DNA from: Nitrospirota bacterium
GTDB taxonomy: Bacteria > Nitrospirota > Thermodesulfovibrionia > Thermodesulfovibrionales > JdFR-88
Length of the DNA: 33,324 nucleotides
Assembly (NCBI GenBank): GCA_021840255.1
Contig: JAKBYX010000002.1
Coordinates: 1 to 33,324, forward strand
Direction of reading: 5' to 3'
The translations under genes were made by a program, and so were the position numbers. The notes beneath the pieces are model-generated. The model was given only the letters and a program-made list of their open reading frames with translations, was not told the origin of the DNA and made no database searches. Positions 1 through 7,883 of the stretch are shown here, one piece after another. How positions within the stretch are numbered: the stretch's first letter is position 1; every line of letters begins with the position of its first letter.

Positions 1-225
1 CCTTTGTCAGGAAACTTAGTGCTTCAGGTTGCCCTTTACACCTCCCTCAAGCTACGTGGGTGAACTACCGAATTCCCACGACCGGACTTCAACCGGCTAG
101 TCATACGTTTTACACGGCATGCTCCAGTTATCCGCACCGGGAGACAACCCAAAAAAGGTGTGGACTTCGGGACCTATCTGATGCGATTAAACAGCTTAAT
201 GACTGACATTTTCTGGTAGAAACTA
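1..225. repeat. Non-coding structured element, copy A (possible intron or mobile-element remnant)
   Basis: No convincing gene lies here; the reading frame starting at 230 is antisense to the dehydrogenase. The stretch is rich in inverted repeats: CGTGGG 55-60 with CCCACG 75-80, CCGG 82-85 with CCGG 93-96, and TCCGCACC 131-138 with GGTGTGGA 157-164. Positions 131-225 align with 20016-20110, including the end motif TTCTGGTAGAA. Differences in the third stem preserve pairing. Read on the minus strand, the paired CCGG segment and neighbouring text loosely resemble group II intron domain I, but no domain V or reverse transcriptase is in the window. It may run off the left edge. The shared structure is seen directly; the identity is inference. 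Confidence 0.45.
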
Positions 226-321
226 TCTTTTGCAGCGCTCGTTCAAGATTTATATGTTGAGGTGCATTGCAGGCTTGCTTCATCATTCCGTCATCAGCTT
301 GCTTGAAGCAATTTTTTATGT

Positions 322-1098
322 TTACATTCGCATAATCCGTTCGCTAATCTTAGGAAAAAGAGTATTAAGGACGAAGATCAGCCTGAAAATCCTTGGTTTA
401 ATAATCTCTCTGGTATTATTTTCGATGCTTTTCAATATTGTTTCTGCCACTTGTTCCACAGTAAGCGGCCGATTGAACCTGTCTGTACGCGGCAGTCTCT
501 CCCGACTGCCGGGATTGTTCTCCCAATATGTGCTATTTATTGTTCCGAATATCGCCAACGTGACATGTATTCCCGATCCATGAAGCTCTGTTCGAAGGGC
601 TTTTGTAAAACCGTCAAGTGCATGGCGCGCGGAAATGTATGAGGCGGCTCCGGGCCAGACAATACGGGATGCGACAGAGGAGATATTAATAATCTGGCCG
701 CTGCCACGTGTACGCATATGGGGAAGAAATTCCCTTGTAAGATTGAAAGCGGCAAAATAGGGCACTGCCATCATCATTTCCACATCTGCTGAAGCTGTTT
801 CTTCAACTGTAAACCAGCGGCCCGCCCCAGCGTTGTTTATAACAATATCGGGAATGCCAAAGCCAGCAATGATTTTCTTCGCTACATCTGCAATTGCATA
901 TGCATCGGAGAGGTCGACAGGGAAGGGGACAGCGTACCCGCCTTGCTCCGAAATCCTATAAGCAATCTCCTCCAACTTTGGTTTGTTTCGTGCCAGAAGC
1001 AGCAGCTTGCCACCCTTCCGGGAGAGAGTTTTGGCTGTAGTTTCTCCTATTCCTGATGATGCACCGGTTATCAAAATCGTCCTGCCTTCAACTTTCAT
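322..1098 (-). CDS. Short-chain dehydrogenase/reductase with Arg in place of the catalytic Lys
   Basis: A 258-residue classical-size SDR. The nucleotide-binding motif TGASSGIG is at residues 11-18 and NNAG at 88-91. The catalytic Ser lies in NISS near 140. The active-site motif reads Y-I-S-A-R (Tyr154, Arg158), where the family has YxxxK, so the Lys that normally binds the cofactor ribose and lowers the Tyr pKa is missing. The C terminus is unusually hydrophobic. I chose ATG 1098 because GGGAGG lies nine bases upstream; the TTG at 1107 abuts that ribosome binding site directly. It overlaps the upstream flavoprotein gene by 11 bases, indicating one operon under the TetR regulator. Fold assignment is firm, substrate unknown, and activity uncertain because of the Lys to Arg change. 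Confidence 0.9.
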   Translation of the reverse strand: MKVEGRTILITGASSGIGETTAKTLSRKGGKLLLLARNKPKLEEIAYRISEQGGYAVPFPVDLSDAYAIADVAKKIIAGFGIPDIVINNAGAGRWFTVEETASADVEMMMAVPYFAAFNLTREFLPHMRTRGSGQIINISSVASRIVWPGAASYISARHALDGFTKALRTELHGSGIHVTLAIFGTINSTYWENNPGSRERLPRTDRFNRPLTVEQVAETILKSIENNTREIIKPRIFRLIFVLNTLFPKISERIMRM

Positions 1099-1879
1099 GA
1101 GATTCAACCTCCCTTTTTGAAGCCCTCTTTTTCATCTCATATATGGCCTTCATAGCAATTGATATTGTTTTCGTTCGTCCCCTCAGCCCGCCTTGGAAAC
1201 TCGCCGTAGCCATTTTTCTGTAATCCCCGGCACTCATGACCGGTTCGGCGATTTGATCAGTCGTATCTTTGCTCACTTGCCCCGACATTAGTTCGGCACC
1301 TGCTCTCTTGATGAATTCATATTTATCATTAAACAGGTTTGGAACGTTGGCGATGCCCGCGGCCGATATGAGTATTTCCCCGGACCAACTCCAACCGAAG
1401 TCGCCGCATACCTTTCGGAAGTACGGACTGAGATAATCGAAATTTTCAACCTCAGGAAATCCGCAAGATGAAATCAATACCGCTTTTGGATGGCAACCAA
1501 AACGTTTGGGATGCTCGGTTCCTCCTCTGGGAGAAGCGGCCTGATCAGGTTTAAGTATGATAAAGAACCTGTCTAAAATATTTTTTACTGTTGCTGGGAA
1601 TGTGAAAATATACAAGGGGGCAGCGAAAAGTAAATAATCCGCTTGTTTATAGGCACCGAGTATTATTTGGAAATCGTCTTTTTGTATACATTCCCCCGCA
1701 GTCTTCGTTTGCCAGCATTTCCAGCAGCCAAGGCAGGGACCGATTTTCATCTTGTGCGGGTAAAACTTTTGCACCTCAATTTCATTTCCCATACCTTCCA
1801 GACACAAATCGAGCATTTTCTCAGTAAATGATGGCTTTCTTAACGACCCCGAAATTGCTAAGACTTTTTTTCTAATCAT
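1088..1879 (-). CDS. Flavodoxin-fold NADPH-dependent FMN reductase / iron-sulfur flavoprotein
   Basis: A 263-residue flavodoxin-like protein. The N terminus (VLAISGSLRK) is the usual FMN phosphate-binding loop of this family. It is followed by a compact cysteine motif, C49-x2-C52-x2-C55-x8-C64, then a KDD turn. Iron-sulfur flavoproteins of the Isf type carry a similar CX2CX2CX4-7C motif that binds a 4Fe-4S cluster; the last spacing here is slightly longer, so cluster binding is likely but unproven. The segment FAAPLYIFTFPATVKN is typical of NADPH-FMN reductases. It sits between a TetR regulator and an SDR in one operon, suggesting an inducible redox response. The electron acceptor cannot be told from sequence. 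Confidence 0.85.
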   Translation of the reverse strand: MIRKKVLAISGSLRKPSFTEKMLDLCLEGMGNEIEVQKFYPHKMKIGPCLGCWKCWQTKTAGECIQKDDFQIILGAYKQADYLLFAAPLYIFTFPATVKNILDRFFIILKPDQAASPRGGTEHPKRFGCHPKAVLISSCGFPEVENFDYLSPYFRKVCGDFGWSWSGEILISAAGIANVPNLFNDKYEFIKRAGAELMSGQVSKDTTDQIAEPVMSAGDYRKMATASFQGGLRGRTKTISIAMKAIYEMKKRASKREVESHES

Positions 1880-1944
1880 ATTGAATGCCCCTCAATTACA
1901 TATCCTGACATTAAACAATGTGTGACAGAACTAGACCAAACTGT

Positions 1945-2565
1945 TTATTTGGAATTCTTCTTTAAAATGCCTCTCATCATGAAATCAAGTGCACCCTCGA
2001 TGATCTCGGGTAAAAGCCTTTCAGGAAAATTGGCGGTTCTGTCCCGAATAACAAGCGACGCAATACCGTGAGTAAATGACCAGATAGCAAACGCCGCCAC
2101 ATCTAAGTCAGTCCTTTGAATGTATCCTGCATCCATGCACGCTTTGACATTTTCTTTCAGGAACTCAAAAGAACGCATTCCGGCTGACCATTCTTTTTTT
2201 GCTTTCAGCTCTCTGACCGGTCCTCGCATGATGAACATCAGGTCATAATATTCCGGATTCTCTAAGGCAAAAGAAATATATATTCTGCCGTGCTCCCTGA
2301 GCCGTTTCCAAGGGTCCCTTATGGGAAGAATGATTTGTTGTAGTTTATAAAATCTCTCAAAACCTTCAGCGTGGAGAGCAAGGAGTATCTCATTTTTGTC
2401 TTTGAAATAAAGATAAATCGTTGCCGGGCTGTACTCGATTCTTTCCGCGATTGCGCGTATAGTTACTTTGTCAAACCCATCCTCGATAAACAACCTCTTC
2501 GCTGTCTCGAGGATGCGCTCCCTCATCTGCTGTTTTTCTTTTTCTTTTCGTTCGGCAATCCCCAT
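1945..2565 (-). CDS. TetR/AcrR family transcriptional regulator
   Basis: About 206 residues with an N-terminal helix-turn-helix of TetR type (ERILETAKRLFIEDGF, then AIAERIEYSPATIYLYF) and a divergent ligand-binding C-terminal domain. It is the first gene of a minus-strand set with the flavoprotein and SDR, which it probably controls. In-frame ATGs occur at 2595, 2577 and 2565. The promoter at 2596-2624 places the transcript start near 2589, so the 2595 start is unlikely; 2565 gives the N-terminal length usual for the family, although neither remaining ATG has a clear ribosome binding site. The inducer is unknown. TetR assignment is secure and the exact start is not. Confidence 0.9.
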   Translation of the reverse strand: MGIAERKEKEKQQMRERILETAKRLFIEDGFDKVTIRAIAERIEYSPATIYLYFKDKNEILLALHAEGFERFYKLQQIILPIRDPWKRLREHGRIYISFALENPEYYDLMFIMRGPVRELKAKKEWSAGMRSFEFLKENVKACMDAGYIQRTDLDVAAFAIWSFTHGIASLVIRDRTANFPERLLPEIIEGALDFMMRGILKKNSK

Positions 2566-2595
2566 GTTTATAACCATTGTTAATTTAATAAACAT
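2564..2595. promoter_or_regulatory. Inverted repeat, candidate TetR operator
   Basis: ATGTTTAT (2564-2571) and ATAAACAT (2588-2595) are perfect 8-base arms separated by 16 bases. The repeat starts immediately downstream of the -10 box and covers the predicted transcript start and the initiation codons. That is a normal place for an autorepressor site. The arms are A+T rich, so chance occurrence is possible. Confidence 0.45.
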
Positions 2596-2624
2596 AGTTT
2601 AGTAAAAAGCTTTCTGGTTGTCAA
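2596..2624 (-). promoter_or_regulatory. Sigma-70-type promoter of the TetR gene
   Basis: On the minus strand a perfect -35 TTGACA (2624-2619) is followed after 17 bases by TAAACT (2601-2596). The predicted start is near 2589. It lies directly next to an inverted repeat that could be the operator. Confidence 0.6.
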
Positions 2625-2798
2625 GGATATCCGTGCAGTTTGATTGTTTGCCATATCATGAATGAATAGAATAAAAAACTCCGACCACCCGGTAACCCCA
2701 TGAAATCGATGATATTGACTGGACAGGCAGACAAACTAAAGCAGGCGTTAATTCCCAATGAAGATTGATATCTGGGCAGAATTTTTTTGAACGTAGCT

Positions 2799-3527
2799 TT
2801 AGCTGGATTTTTCCAGGAGAGTCTTTCTTTTGCTTTCAGATAGCAGCTTCGCCCCTTCTCTTAAAGTTAAGCCCGATGCCCTGTTTTTGACTTTCATCAG
2901 ATAATCAAAAACCACATCTGGATCAGCCTTGGACATCTCTCTTAGTGCCCAGCCAATCGCCTTCCTTATGAAGAATTCCTTTTCTTATATCATTCGCTCT
3001 GCAAAGCTAAAGAAAAGTTTCTTATCTCCCTTACCTTCCCTGAAAAGAACAATTTGTGAAATTAGAGCGGCCCTGCGCATCCAAAAATTATCTGCTTTGC
3101 TCCATTTCCGTAGATAACTGTACGCCTTTTGGTCTTTTCTGAGGACGGCTTCCACAAGGTGGGTAGCTATCCCGTCAACGTGGTCCCATCCCGTGGACTC
3201 CGTGAGCATGCGTTCCAACGTCGGCATCGATCCAAAATCAAGAATTTCGCTGAACTGCCGCAGGAGCTTTATTGCCAGAGTTTTCTCCTGGTGATATTCA
3301 GAATTCCAGAGCCTTCCAGTAAAATCAAACAAAGAATTTTTATCTATATCTTTGTTTGCCCGCTTAAAGTCCTTGGCCATCTTTTCCATGAATGGCACCG
3401 GTATGCCGAAAAACTTGAAAGGACTCTTAAGGTAGGACTTTTCCTTTTCGGCCCTTTCGGGGTCCGAATTGTTACTCAGCGTTTCCCTAAAAGTTGCAAG
3501 GCATTTATTTATATCAGGCTTGCTCAT
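2799..3527 (-). pseudogene. AlkD-like DNA alkylation repair protein interrupted by one in-frame TAA
   Basis: The first 180 codons encode a HEAT-like DNA alkylation repair protein: FGIPVPFMEKMAKDF near the start, STGWDHVDGIATHLV, and FWMRRAALIS. Codon 181 (2987-2985) is TAA. The same frame then continues without a shift for 61 codons to a second TAA at 2799-2801 and encodes the expected family C terminus, including EFFIRKAIGWALRE. The full length, about 242 codons, matches the AlkD family (roughly 230-240 residues). A single base change such as GAA to TAA would explain it. The downstream part retains family sequence, so the lesion is recent, is read through, or is a sequencing error. AlkD proteins are glycosylases that excise alkylated bases. 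There is no clear ribosome binding site; the start is ATG at 3527. Confidence 0.85.
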
Positions 3528-3555
3528 TGAAAATTTCGGAAAATTACTTTATATA
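3527..3555 (+). promoter_or_regulatory. Sigma-70-type promoter for a small ORF
   Basis: TTGAAA (3527-3532), 17 bases, TATATA (3550-3555). The predicted start near 3562 is followed by AAAGGAGG at 3588-3595 and ATG at 3602. It overlaps the first codon of the AlkD-like gene on the other strand. Confidence 0.5.
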
Positions 3556-3601
3556 TTTTTTCGGTAAGTGCGCCACAACAGGCGAGAAAGGAGGAAATGA
3601 C

Positions 3602-3772
3602 ATGTACATTGTCTCTTTCAAGCCGTGCCTCACAGAAGATGAGCAGGGCCGGATGTCAATAGTGGCCATCAAATCCTTCATGCTGCCCCAAAGCTCTTGT
3701 CGCGCCGCCGATAAGCTCCGAGCGCCTGGAGAAGTTGATCTCTGTCAAAATCCGGCCATAAAGTGGCCGTAA
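3602..3772 (+). CDS. Small ORF of 56 residues, unknown, convergent with and overlapping uppS
   Basis: I do not recognise this protein. The case for it is its control region: a good promoter (3527-3555), a near-perfect ribosome binding site AAAGGAGG seven bases before the ATG, and an open frame of 56 codons. The first 25 codons lie outside any other gene, while the rest run antisense through the last 95 bases of uppS. The product begins MYIVSFKPCLTEDEQGRMS and has no membrane segment or known motif. The C-terminal half is probably constrained by uppS, so this may be a real small protein or the head of a gene truncated by a rearrangement next to uppS. Confidence 0.35.
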   Translation: MYIVSFKPCLTEDEQGRMSIVAIKSFMLPQSSCRAADKLRAPGEVDLCQNPAIKWP

Positions 3773-4382
3773 AGTAAAACTGCGAATGCGCCGACTGCCA
3801 AACAAGAAAGTTACTGGTCCTTTTTTCCCCTGATGTCCTTATGATGAGGTCCGGCTCCAGTAGTCCTGCAGTGTCTAGAAATCCTGAGAAAGCCTCCTCA
3901 TTTATCATGTCCGGCTCAATGCCGGATGCAATCGCTTTCTTCACCGCACGTAATATCTCATCCTTGCCACCATAACTGATGGCGGTGGTGAGGACCATTC
4001 CTTTACAGCCGGCTGTCAGCTCCTCAGCATGCGCCACCAGACCGCGCACGATTTCGGGCAGTTTGCTGGAATCCCCGATAGCCCGAAAAGAAATATCCAG
4101 TTTCTTGAACTCGTACATCTCATCACGGAGAAAGAATTCCAGGAGCTTCATGAGGAGATTGACTTCAGCCGGAGGTCTTTGCCAGTTTTCAGAAGAGAAA
4201 ACATAGAGAGTAAGGGACTCAATGCCAAGTTCTCTGGCCACTCGGATGATCTCCTTTGCGCGTGCGACCCCGCACCTATGGCCCTTCGCCCGGGGAAGTC
4301 CTCTCGACTTCGCCCATCGTCCGTTTCCGTCCATTATTATGCCTATGTGACGCGGCATGTTGCTGATAGCAGAAGAGTTCAT
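3678..4382 (-). CDS. uppS: Isoprenyl transferase (undecaprenyl diphosphate synthase)
   Basis: A cis-prenyltransferase of 234 residues that condenses isopentenyl diphosphate units onto farnesyl diphosphate to make the lipid carrier for peptidoglycan and other envelope polymers. Signature motifs are present: MDGNGRWA with catalytic Asp18, FSSENWQRP, the RTSGE segment near 180, and LWPDF near the C terminus. Length is normal for the family (about 230-250). GGGGGGTGA directly precedes the ATG and can serve as a ribosome binding site. It is usually next to cdsA and dxr; neither is here, so the gene is isolated. A small plus-strand ORF converges on its 3' end. Confidence 0.95.
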   Translation of the reverse strand: MNSSAISNMPRHIGIIMDGNGRWAKSRGLPRAKGHRCGVARAKEIIRVARELGIESLTLYVFSSENWQRPPAEVNLLMKLLEFFLRDEMYEFKKLDISFRAIGDSSKLPEIVRGLVAHAEELTAGCKGMVLTTAISYGGKDEILRAVKKAIASGIEPDMINEEAFSGFLDTAGLLEPDLIIRTSGEKRTSNFLVWQSAHSQFYFTATLWPDFDRDQLLQALGAYRRRDKSFGAA

Positions 4383-4842
4383 TCACCCCCCAGTGAATAC
4401 ATTTGGAAGTGCTCCATACCGGTAGAATAGCTTTCCTCCAGGGAAATCGCAAGCCACCATTGAAGATTGGATAAAATTTAAAAAAATCCTCTGCCAGCAT
4501 CTCTTTATTCGGATATACTTCACCATAGCGGGGGATGCCTGCTCGTCAATGCGCCTGGTGGTCGCTTTCACAGTGGCCGTGGGAGATGTCCAATTCATCA
4601 CTTGTGCAGGCCGGATTTTCATCAACGGCTACGTTGCTAAGCTTAATTTAAATTCTGATTGTACTATGCACATTTTGGGCAATCGTTTTCAAGACAAGCT
4701 TCGGGGCGAAGCTTAGCCTCAAAAGGAGACTACCTACCACGCGGGTTTGAAGGGGTACCTAAAATCCTGGTTCAACCGGCATTTGTGTTTAGTTCCTGCA
4801 GAACCTTGGCCTTAACCGGCCCTTTTTCTTTATACTGAATAA
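4383..4842. other. 460-base intergenic region with one perfect hairpin
   Basis: I see no supported gene. The open frame ending at 4383 on the minus strand has no recognisable motif or ribosome binding site. A perfect 8-base stem, AAGCTTCG (4696-4703) and CGAAGCTT (4707-4714) with a GGG loop, lies in the middle; it has no following T-run, so it is not an obvious terminator. The region separates divergent uppS and the deacetylase gene. Confidence 0.5.
4831..4836 (+). promoter_or_regulatory. -10 box TATACT placing transcription start at the ATG
   Basis: TATACT ends six bases before ATG 4843, so the usual seven-base offset puts the transcript start on the A of the ATG. There is no Shine-Dalgarno sequence. 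The -35 is weak (TTGGCC at 4806-4811 with a long 19-base spacer). Confidence 0.4.
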
Positions 4843-5640
4843 ATGAAGGACAGCGGGTTGCCATCTGAAAGGGCTTCGATACTCATGTATCACAATATCG
4901 GCATCCCCCCCCAAGGGGCGAAGCTGCGCAGTCTCTATGTGACCCCCCGCATGTTCCGCTTCCAGATGTGGTATCTGAAGCACGCTGGTTTCCAGGTGGC
5001 GCCTTTAGCGGACGTGGTGGACTTCTCAAAAAAAACGGGTTTTTTTGGGAACGCCTCCGGCAAAGCTAAAAAAAAGCAAAAACGCCTCATATCTCTTACC
5101 TTCGATGACGGTTTCCTGGATTTTTATGAGAACGCCTTCCCCGTGCTCAAAAAATACGGCTATCCCGCCACCGTATTCGTGGTTTCCGGTCTTGCGGGCA
5201 GGGAGAACCTGTGGGACGCGCACCTTGGCGTGAGCAAGAAACTCATGGACTGGGAAAAGATAAGGACCCTAAGGGAAAACGGGATAACCATCGGCGCGCA
5301 TACTCGGACGCACCCGAAATTAAGTTCCCTTCCCCCGGAAGATGTTAAAAAGGAGGTCCACGGCTCCATGGCGGAGATAGAGGAGCATACCGGGGAGGCG
5401 GCCGATTTTTTCTGCTATCCCTACGGGGACTTTAACGATAGCACCGTCCGGGAGGTAAAGAAGGCCGGCTTTCTTGGCGCGGTCTCCGTGGCGCGCGGGT
5501 TCGTTTCCAGGGGGGATGACCCCTTTACGCTCAAAAGGATACCGGTGCGGCTCAATACCTGGCCCCTGTCTTTCATCTACAAGCTCCATTCGGACTATGA
5601 GGCAAAAAAAGGCAGGCAATTGGAAAAGGGCGGCGCGTGA
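4843..5640 (+). CDS. Polysaccharide deacetylase (NodB homology domain)
   Basis: A 265-residue carbohydrate esterase family 4 protein. Motifs in order: MYHNIG near residue 15, the metal-binding TFDDG at 86-90, HTRTH at 153-157 (the HxxxH metal pair), and YPYGDFN near 192. These residues bind the divalent metal and remove N-acetyl groups from amino sugars. There is no signal peptide, so it may act on a lipid-linked precursor or be cytoplasmic-facing. The stop TGA overlaps the GTG of the next glycosyltransferase by four bases, showing translational coupling and a shared role in envelope or exopolysaccharide synthesis. It lacks a ribosome binding site and may be translated from a leaderless mRNA. 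Confidence 0.92.
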   Translation: MKDSGLPSERASILMYHNIGIPPQGAKLRSLYVTPRMFRFQMWYLKHAGFQVAPLADVVDFSKKTGFFGNASGKAKKKQKRLISLTFDDGFLDFYENAFPVLKKYGYPATVFVVSGLAGRENLWDAHLGVSKKLMDWEKIRTLRENGITIGAHTRTHPKLSSLPPEDVKKEVHGSMAEIEEHTGEAADFFCYPYGDFNDSTVREVKKAGFLGAVSVARGFVSRGDDPFTLKRIPVRLNTWPLSFIYKLHSDYEAKKGRQLEKGGA

Positions 5641-6746
5641 ACATACTGATAGTAAGCTCCACGAAGGCATTCGGAGGGATGGAAAACCAGACCTTAAACC
5701 TGGTGCGCGCGCTTTCGGGCCTGGGGCACAATGTTGTCCTCGGGGCTCCCGCGGGAAGCCTGGTCTATGAGAAAGCGCGGCAGTTCTCCGTGCAGGTGGA
5801 AGACATTTCATTTGCCAACGCGGGCGATCTTCTTGCGGCCTTCAAGATGGCAAAGGCCGTCCGCAGGCACAAAACGGATGTCATAGCCGCCACGATGGGC
5901 AAGGAATATTGGCCGGTGGCGCTGACGGCAAAGATCGTTGGACGGAAGGTCGTGTTCATGCGGCATATGGCAGACAGGCTTAAAGGGCACACTGCTTGGC
6001 TCATCCGGCATGCTGTGGACAACGTGGTGGCTGTAAGCGATTTTGTAAGGCAGGGCCTTTTGGAGGCGGGTATCCCTTCGGAAAAGATATCCGTGGTCCA
6101 TAACGGAATAGACCCGGACAGGTTTTTTGATTTTGCAAGACAAGAGGGCCAGAGGCAGGAGGCCAGGGCTGAATTTGGCTTTTCCGGGGAGGATCTGATT
6201 GTAGGCGCCGCCGGTGCGCTCAATGAGGGCAAAGGGCTTTTTGTTCTCATGAAAGCTGCCGGTTTACTGATGGAAAAACATCCGCTGACAGAAAAAAGTG
6301 GAATCAAAAAAAAGGTAAAACTCCTTTTGGCGGGCGAGGGGCCGGGACGCGCTGAGCTTGAGGAAGAGGCCAGGCGGCAGGGGGTCGAGGCGGTTTTCGC
6401 GGGCAGAAGACTGGACATGGAGCGCGTGTACGCCGCCATGGACATATTTACTTTTCCCTCCATCTGCCGCGAGACCTTCGGCATGGTGGTGATAGAGGCC
6501 ATGGCTTCCGGCCTGCCGGTGATCGCAAGCTCGGTAGGCGGGGTGCCGGAGATAGTAAAAGACGGCGAAAATGGTTTTCTGGTTGCCCCTGGGAATCCGG
6601 AGGCGCTTGCTTTAGCCATATTGCGGCTGGCAGAGGATGCGGAAATCACAAAAAAGCTGGTGCAAAACGGGCAAAAAAGCGTAAGGGAATCGTTTTCTTC
6701 AGAGGCGATGGCAAGACGTTTCGAGTCGGTGCTGCTGGGGCTTTAG
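5637..6746 (+). CDS. Glycosyltransferase family 4 (GT-B fold)
   Basis: A 369-residue retaining GT4 enzyme that transfers a sugar from a nucleotide-sugar donor to an acceptor, probably in cell-envelope polysaccharide synthesis. The N-terminal half has the acceptor-side glycine loop (FGGMENQTLNLVRAL). The C-terminal donor half has VVHNGIDPDRF, a GEGPGRAELE segment, and the family E-x7-E motif in RETFGMVVIEAMASGLP, followed by VGGVPEIV. It starts with GTG inside the stop of the deacetylase gene (four-base overlap), so the two are co-translated. It ends one base before the stop of the convergent GNAT-like gene. Donor and acceptor cannot be assigned. Confidence 0.93.
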   Translation: MNILIVSSTKAFGGMENQTLNLVRALSGLGHNVVLGAPAGSLVYEKARQFSVQVEDISFANAGDLLAAFKMAKAVRRHKTDVIAATMGKEYWPVALTAKIVGRKVVFMRHMADRLKGHTAWLIRHAVDNVVAVSDFVRQGLLEAGIPSEKISVVHNGIDPDRFFDFARQEGQRQEARAEFGFSGEDLIVGAAGALNEGKGLFVLMKAAGLLMEKHPLTEKSGIKKKVKLLLAGEGPGRAELEEEARRQGVEAVFAGRRLDMERVYAAMDIFTFPSICRETFGMVVIEAMASGLPVIASSVGGVPEIVKDGENGFLVAPGNPEALALAILRLAEDAEITKKLVQNGQKSVRESFSSEAMARRFESVLLGL

Positions 6747-6747
6747 A

Positions 6748-7872
6748 CTAAAAAATCTCTTTTTCGTATATCCTGTATTTCTTGTACACGCTGCCGCCTA
6801 TCATCTCCGAGATATAGATTATGGGCAGGTTATCTTCCAGTATCCAAGAGAACTCTATCTGCCTGTATTTGTCCTTGAAGCTCTTGATGCCCTCAAATCC
6901 CTTCTTTATCATCAGGGCTTCCACCCCGCGGCCCCTCCAATTTTCCTTCACGCCAAGCAGCATGAGTCTTAGCGCATCTATCTTTCTCGAACGGTGGACG
7001 GCCTTTATTATCCCAAGCGGGGTGAGCCTTCCGCGCAGGACCCTCAGGACCTGGTTCATGTCCGGCACCATCCCCAAAAAGCCTACCGGCTGGCCGTCAC
7101 CGGTCTCCGCTATTATCGTCAGCTCGGGAACAAGCACGCTTTTAAGCTGGGTGGTTATGACGTCCACTTCCTCCACCGTGATCGGAAGGAAACCCCAGTT
7201 GTCTTTCCAGGAGTCATTATAAACATCCCGGAAAATGGATATCTCCCGGTGCAGGTTTTTCATGTCGGCCAGGCGGACGGTTACTCCCTTTCTTTCGGCT
7301 ATTGCCGCAACGCGGCTGACCTTTTCAGGCAAGGGCAGCGCCATGTCCCTGATAAAAGCCAGGAGATCCTTGGATTTTTTCATCCCGCAGGCCTCCATAA
7401 GGCTGTTATACCAGGAAGGGTTATAAGGAGTCATTATCATGGGTGGCTGCTCGTATCCTTCCAGTTGGAAGGCGCACTCATCGTTCGTTGAAAAGTTCAT
7501 TGGCCCACGCATCGTTTTTAGCCCCGCGTCCTTAAGCTCGGAGGAGGCGCGGTCAAGAAGGGCCTGGGCAACGGAAGCATCATTTATGGATTCGTAAAAC
7601 CCGAAGAACCCCGCCCCGTCATTATGGTATTCCAGATGTCTTCTGTTCACCACGGATGCCACCCTGCCCGCTATTTTTCCGTCTTTTTCCAGAAGGAAGA
7701 GTTTTATGTCCGCATCCTTGTAAACAGGGTTTTTAGCTGGATCGAAGAGTTTTTTCTGTTCGAAGATGGGCATGGGAGAATAAAACGGGTCGTTTTTGTA
7801 AAGGTGCGAAAGCGGGAACTTGATAAAATTAAGCAGGTCGCATTTCGTCTTTACCTGGGTTATCTTAGCCAT
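6748..7872 (-). CDS. GNAT-superfamily-like protein (acyltransferase fold), function unknown
   Basis: A 374-residue cytoplasmic protein. The N-terminal part resembles the first strands of an acyl-CoA N-acyltransferase fold (IKLFLLEKDGKIAGRVASV). The conserved motif region RGPMNFSTNDECAFQLEGY, followed by PPMIMTPYNPSWY, is familiar from a family of long GNAT-like hypothetical proteins in anaerobic bacteria. The C-terminal part carries GVKENWRGRGVEALMIKKGF, which fits the acetyl-CoA pyrophosphate-binding loop (R/Q-x-x-G-x-G/A). No substrate can be named. A -10 box lies directly upstream (7878-7883), with no Shine-Dalgarno, suggesting a leaderless message. It converges tail to tail with the GT4 gene. 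Confidence 0.75.
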   Translation of the reverse strand: MAKITQVKTKCDLLNFIKFPLSHLYKNDPFYSPMPIFEQKKLFDPAKNPVYKDADIKLFLLEKDGKIAGRVASVVNRRHLEYHNDGAGFFGFYESINDASVAQALLDRASSELKDAGLKTMRGPMNFSTNDECAFQLEGYEQPPMIMTPYNPSWYNSLMEACGMKKSKDLLAFIRDMALPLPEKVSRVAAIAERKGVTVRLADMKNLHREISIFRDVYNDSWKDNWGFLPITVEEVDVITTQLKSVLVPELTIIAETGDGQPVGFLGMVPDMNQVLRVLRGRLTPLGIIKAVHRSRKIDALRLMLLGVKENWRGRGVEALMIKKGFEGIKSFKDKYRQIEFSWILEDNLPIIYISEMIGGSVYKKYRIYEKEIF

Positions 7873-7877
7873 GGAAA

Positions 7878-7883
7878 ATTATA
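7878..7883 (-). promoter_or_regulatory. Consensus -10 box TATAAT just upstream of the GNAT-like gene
   Basis: The exact consensus TATAAT on the minus strand ends five bases before the ATG at 7872, predicting transcription from about the first codon. No clear -35 and no Shine-Dalgarno sequence are present. Confidence 0.4.

Noticed and set aside
4383..4625. An 80-codon minus-strand frame ending just before uppS
   Set aside because: No ribosome binding site, no recognisable motif and atypical composition; treated as intergenic.
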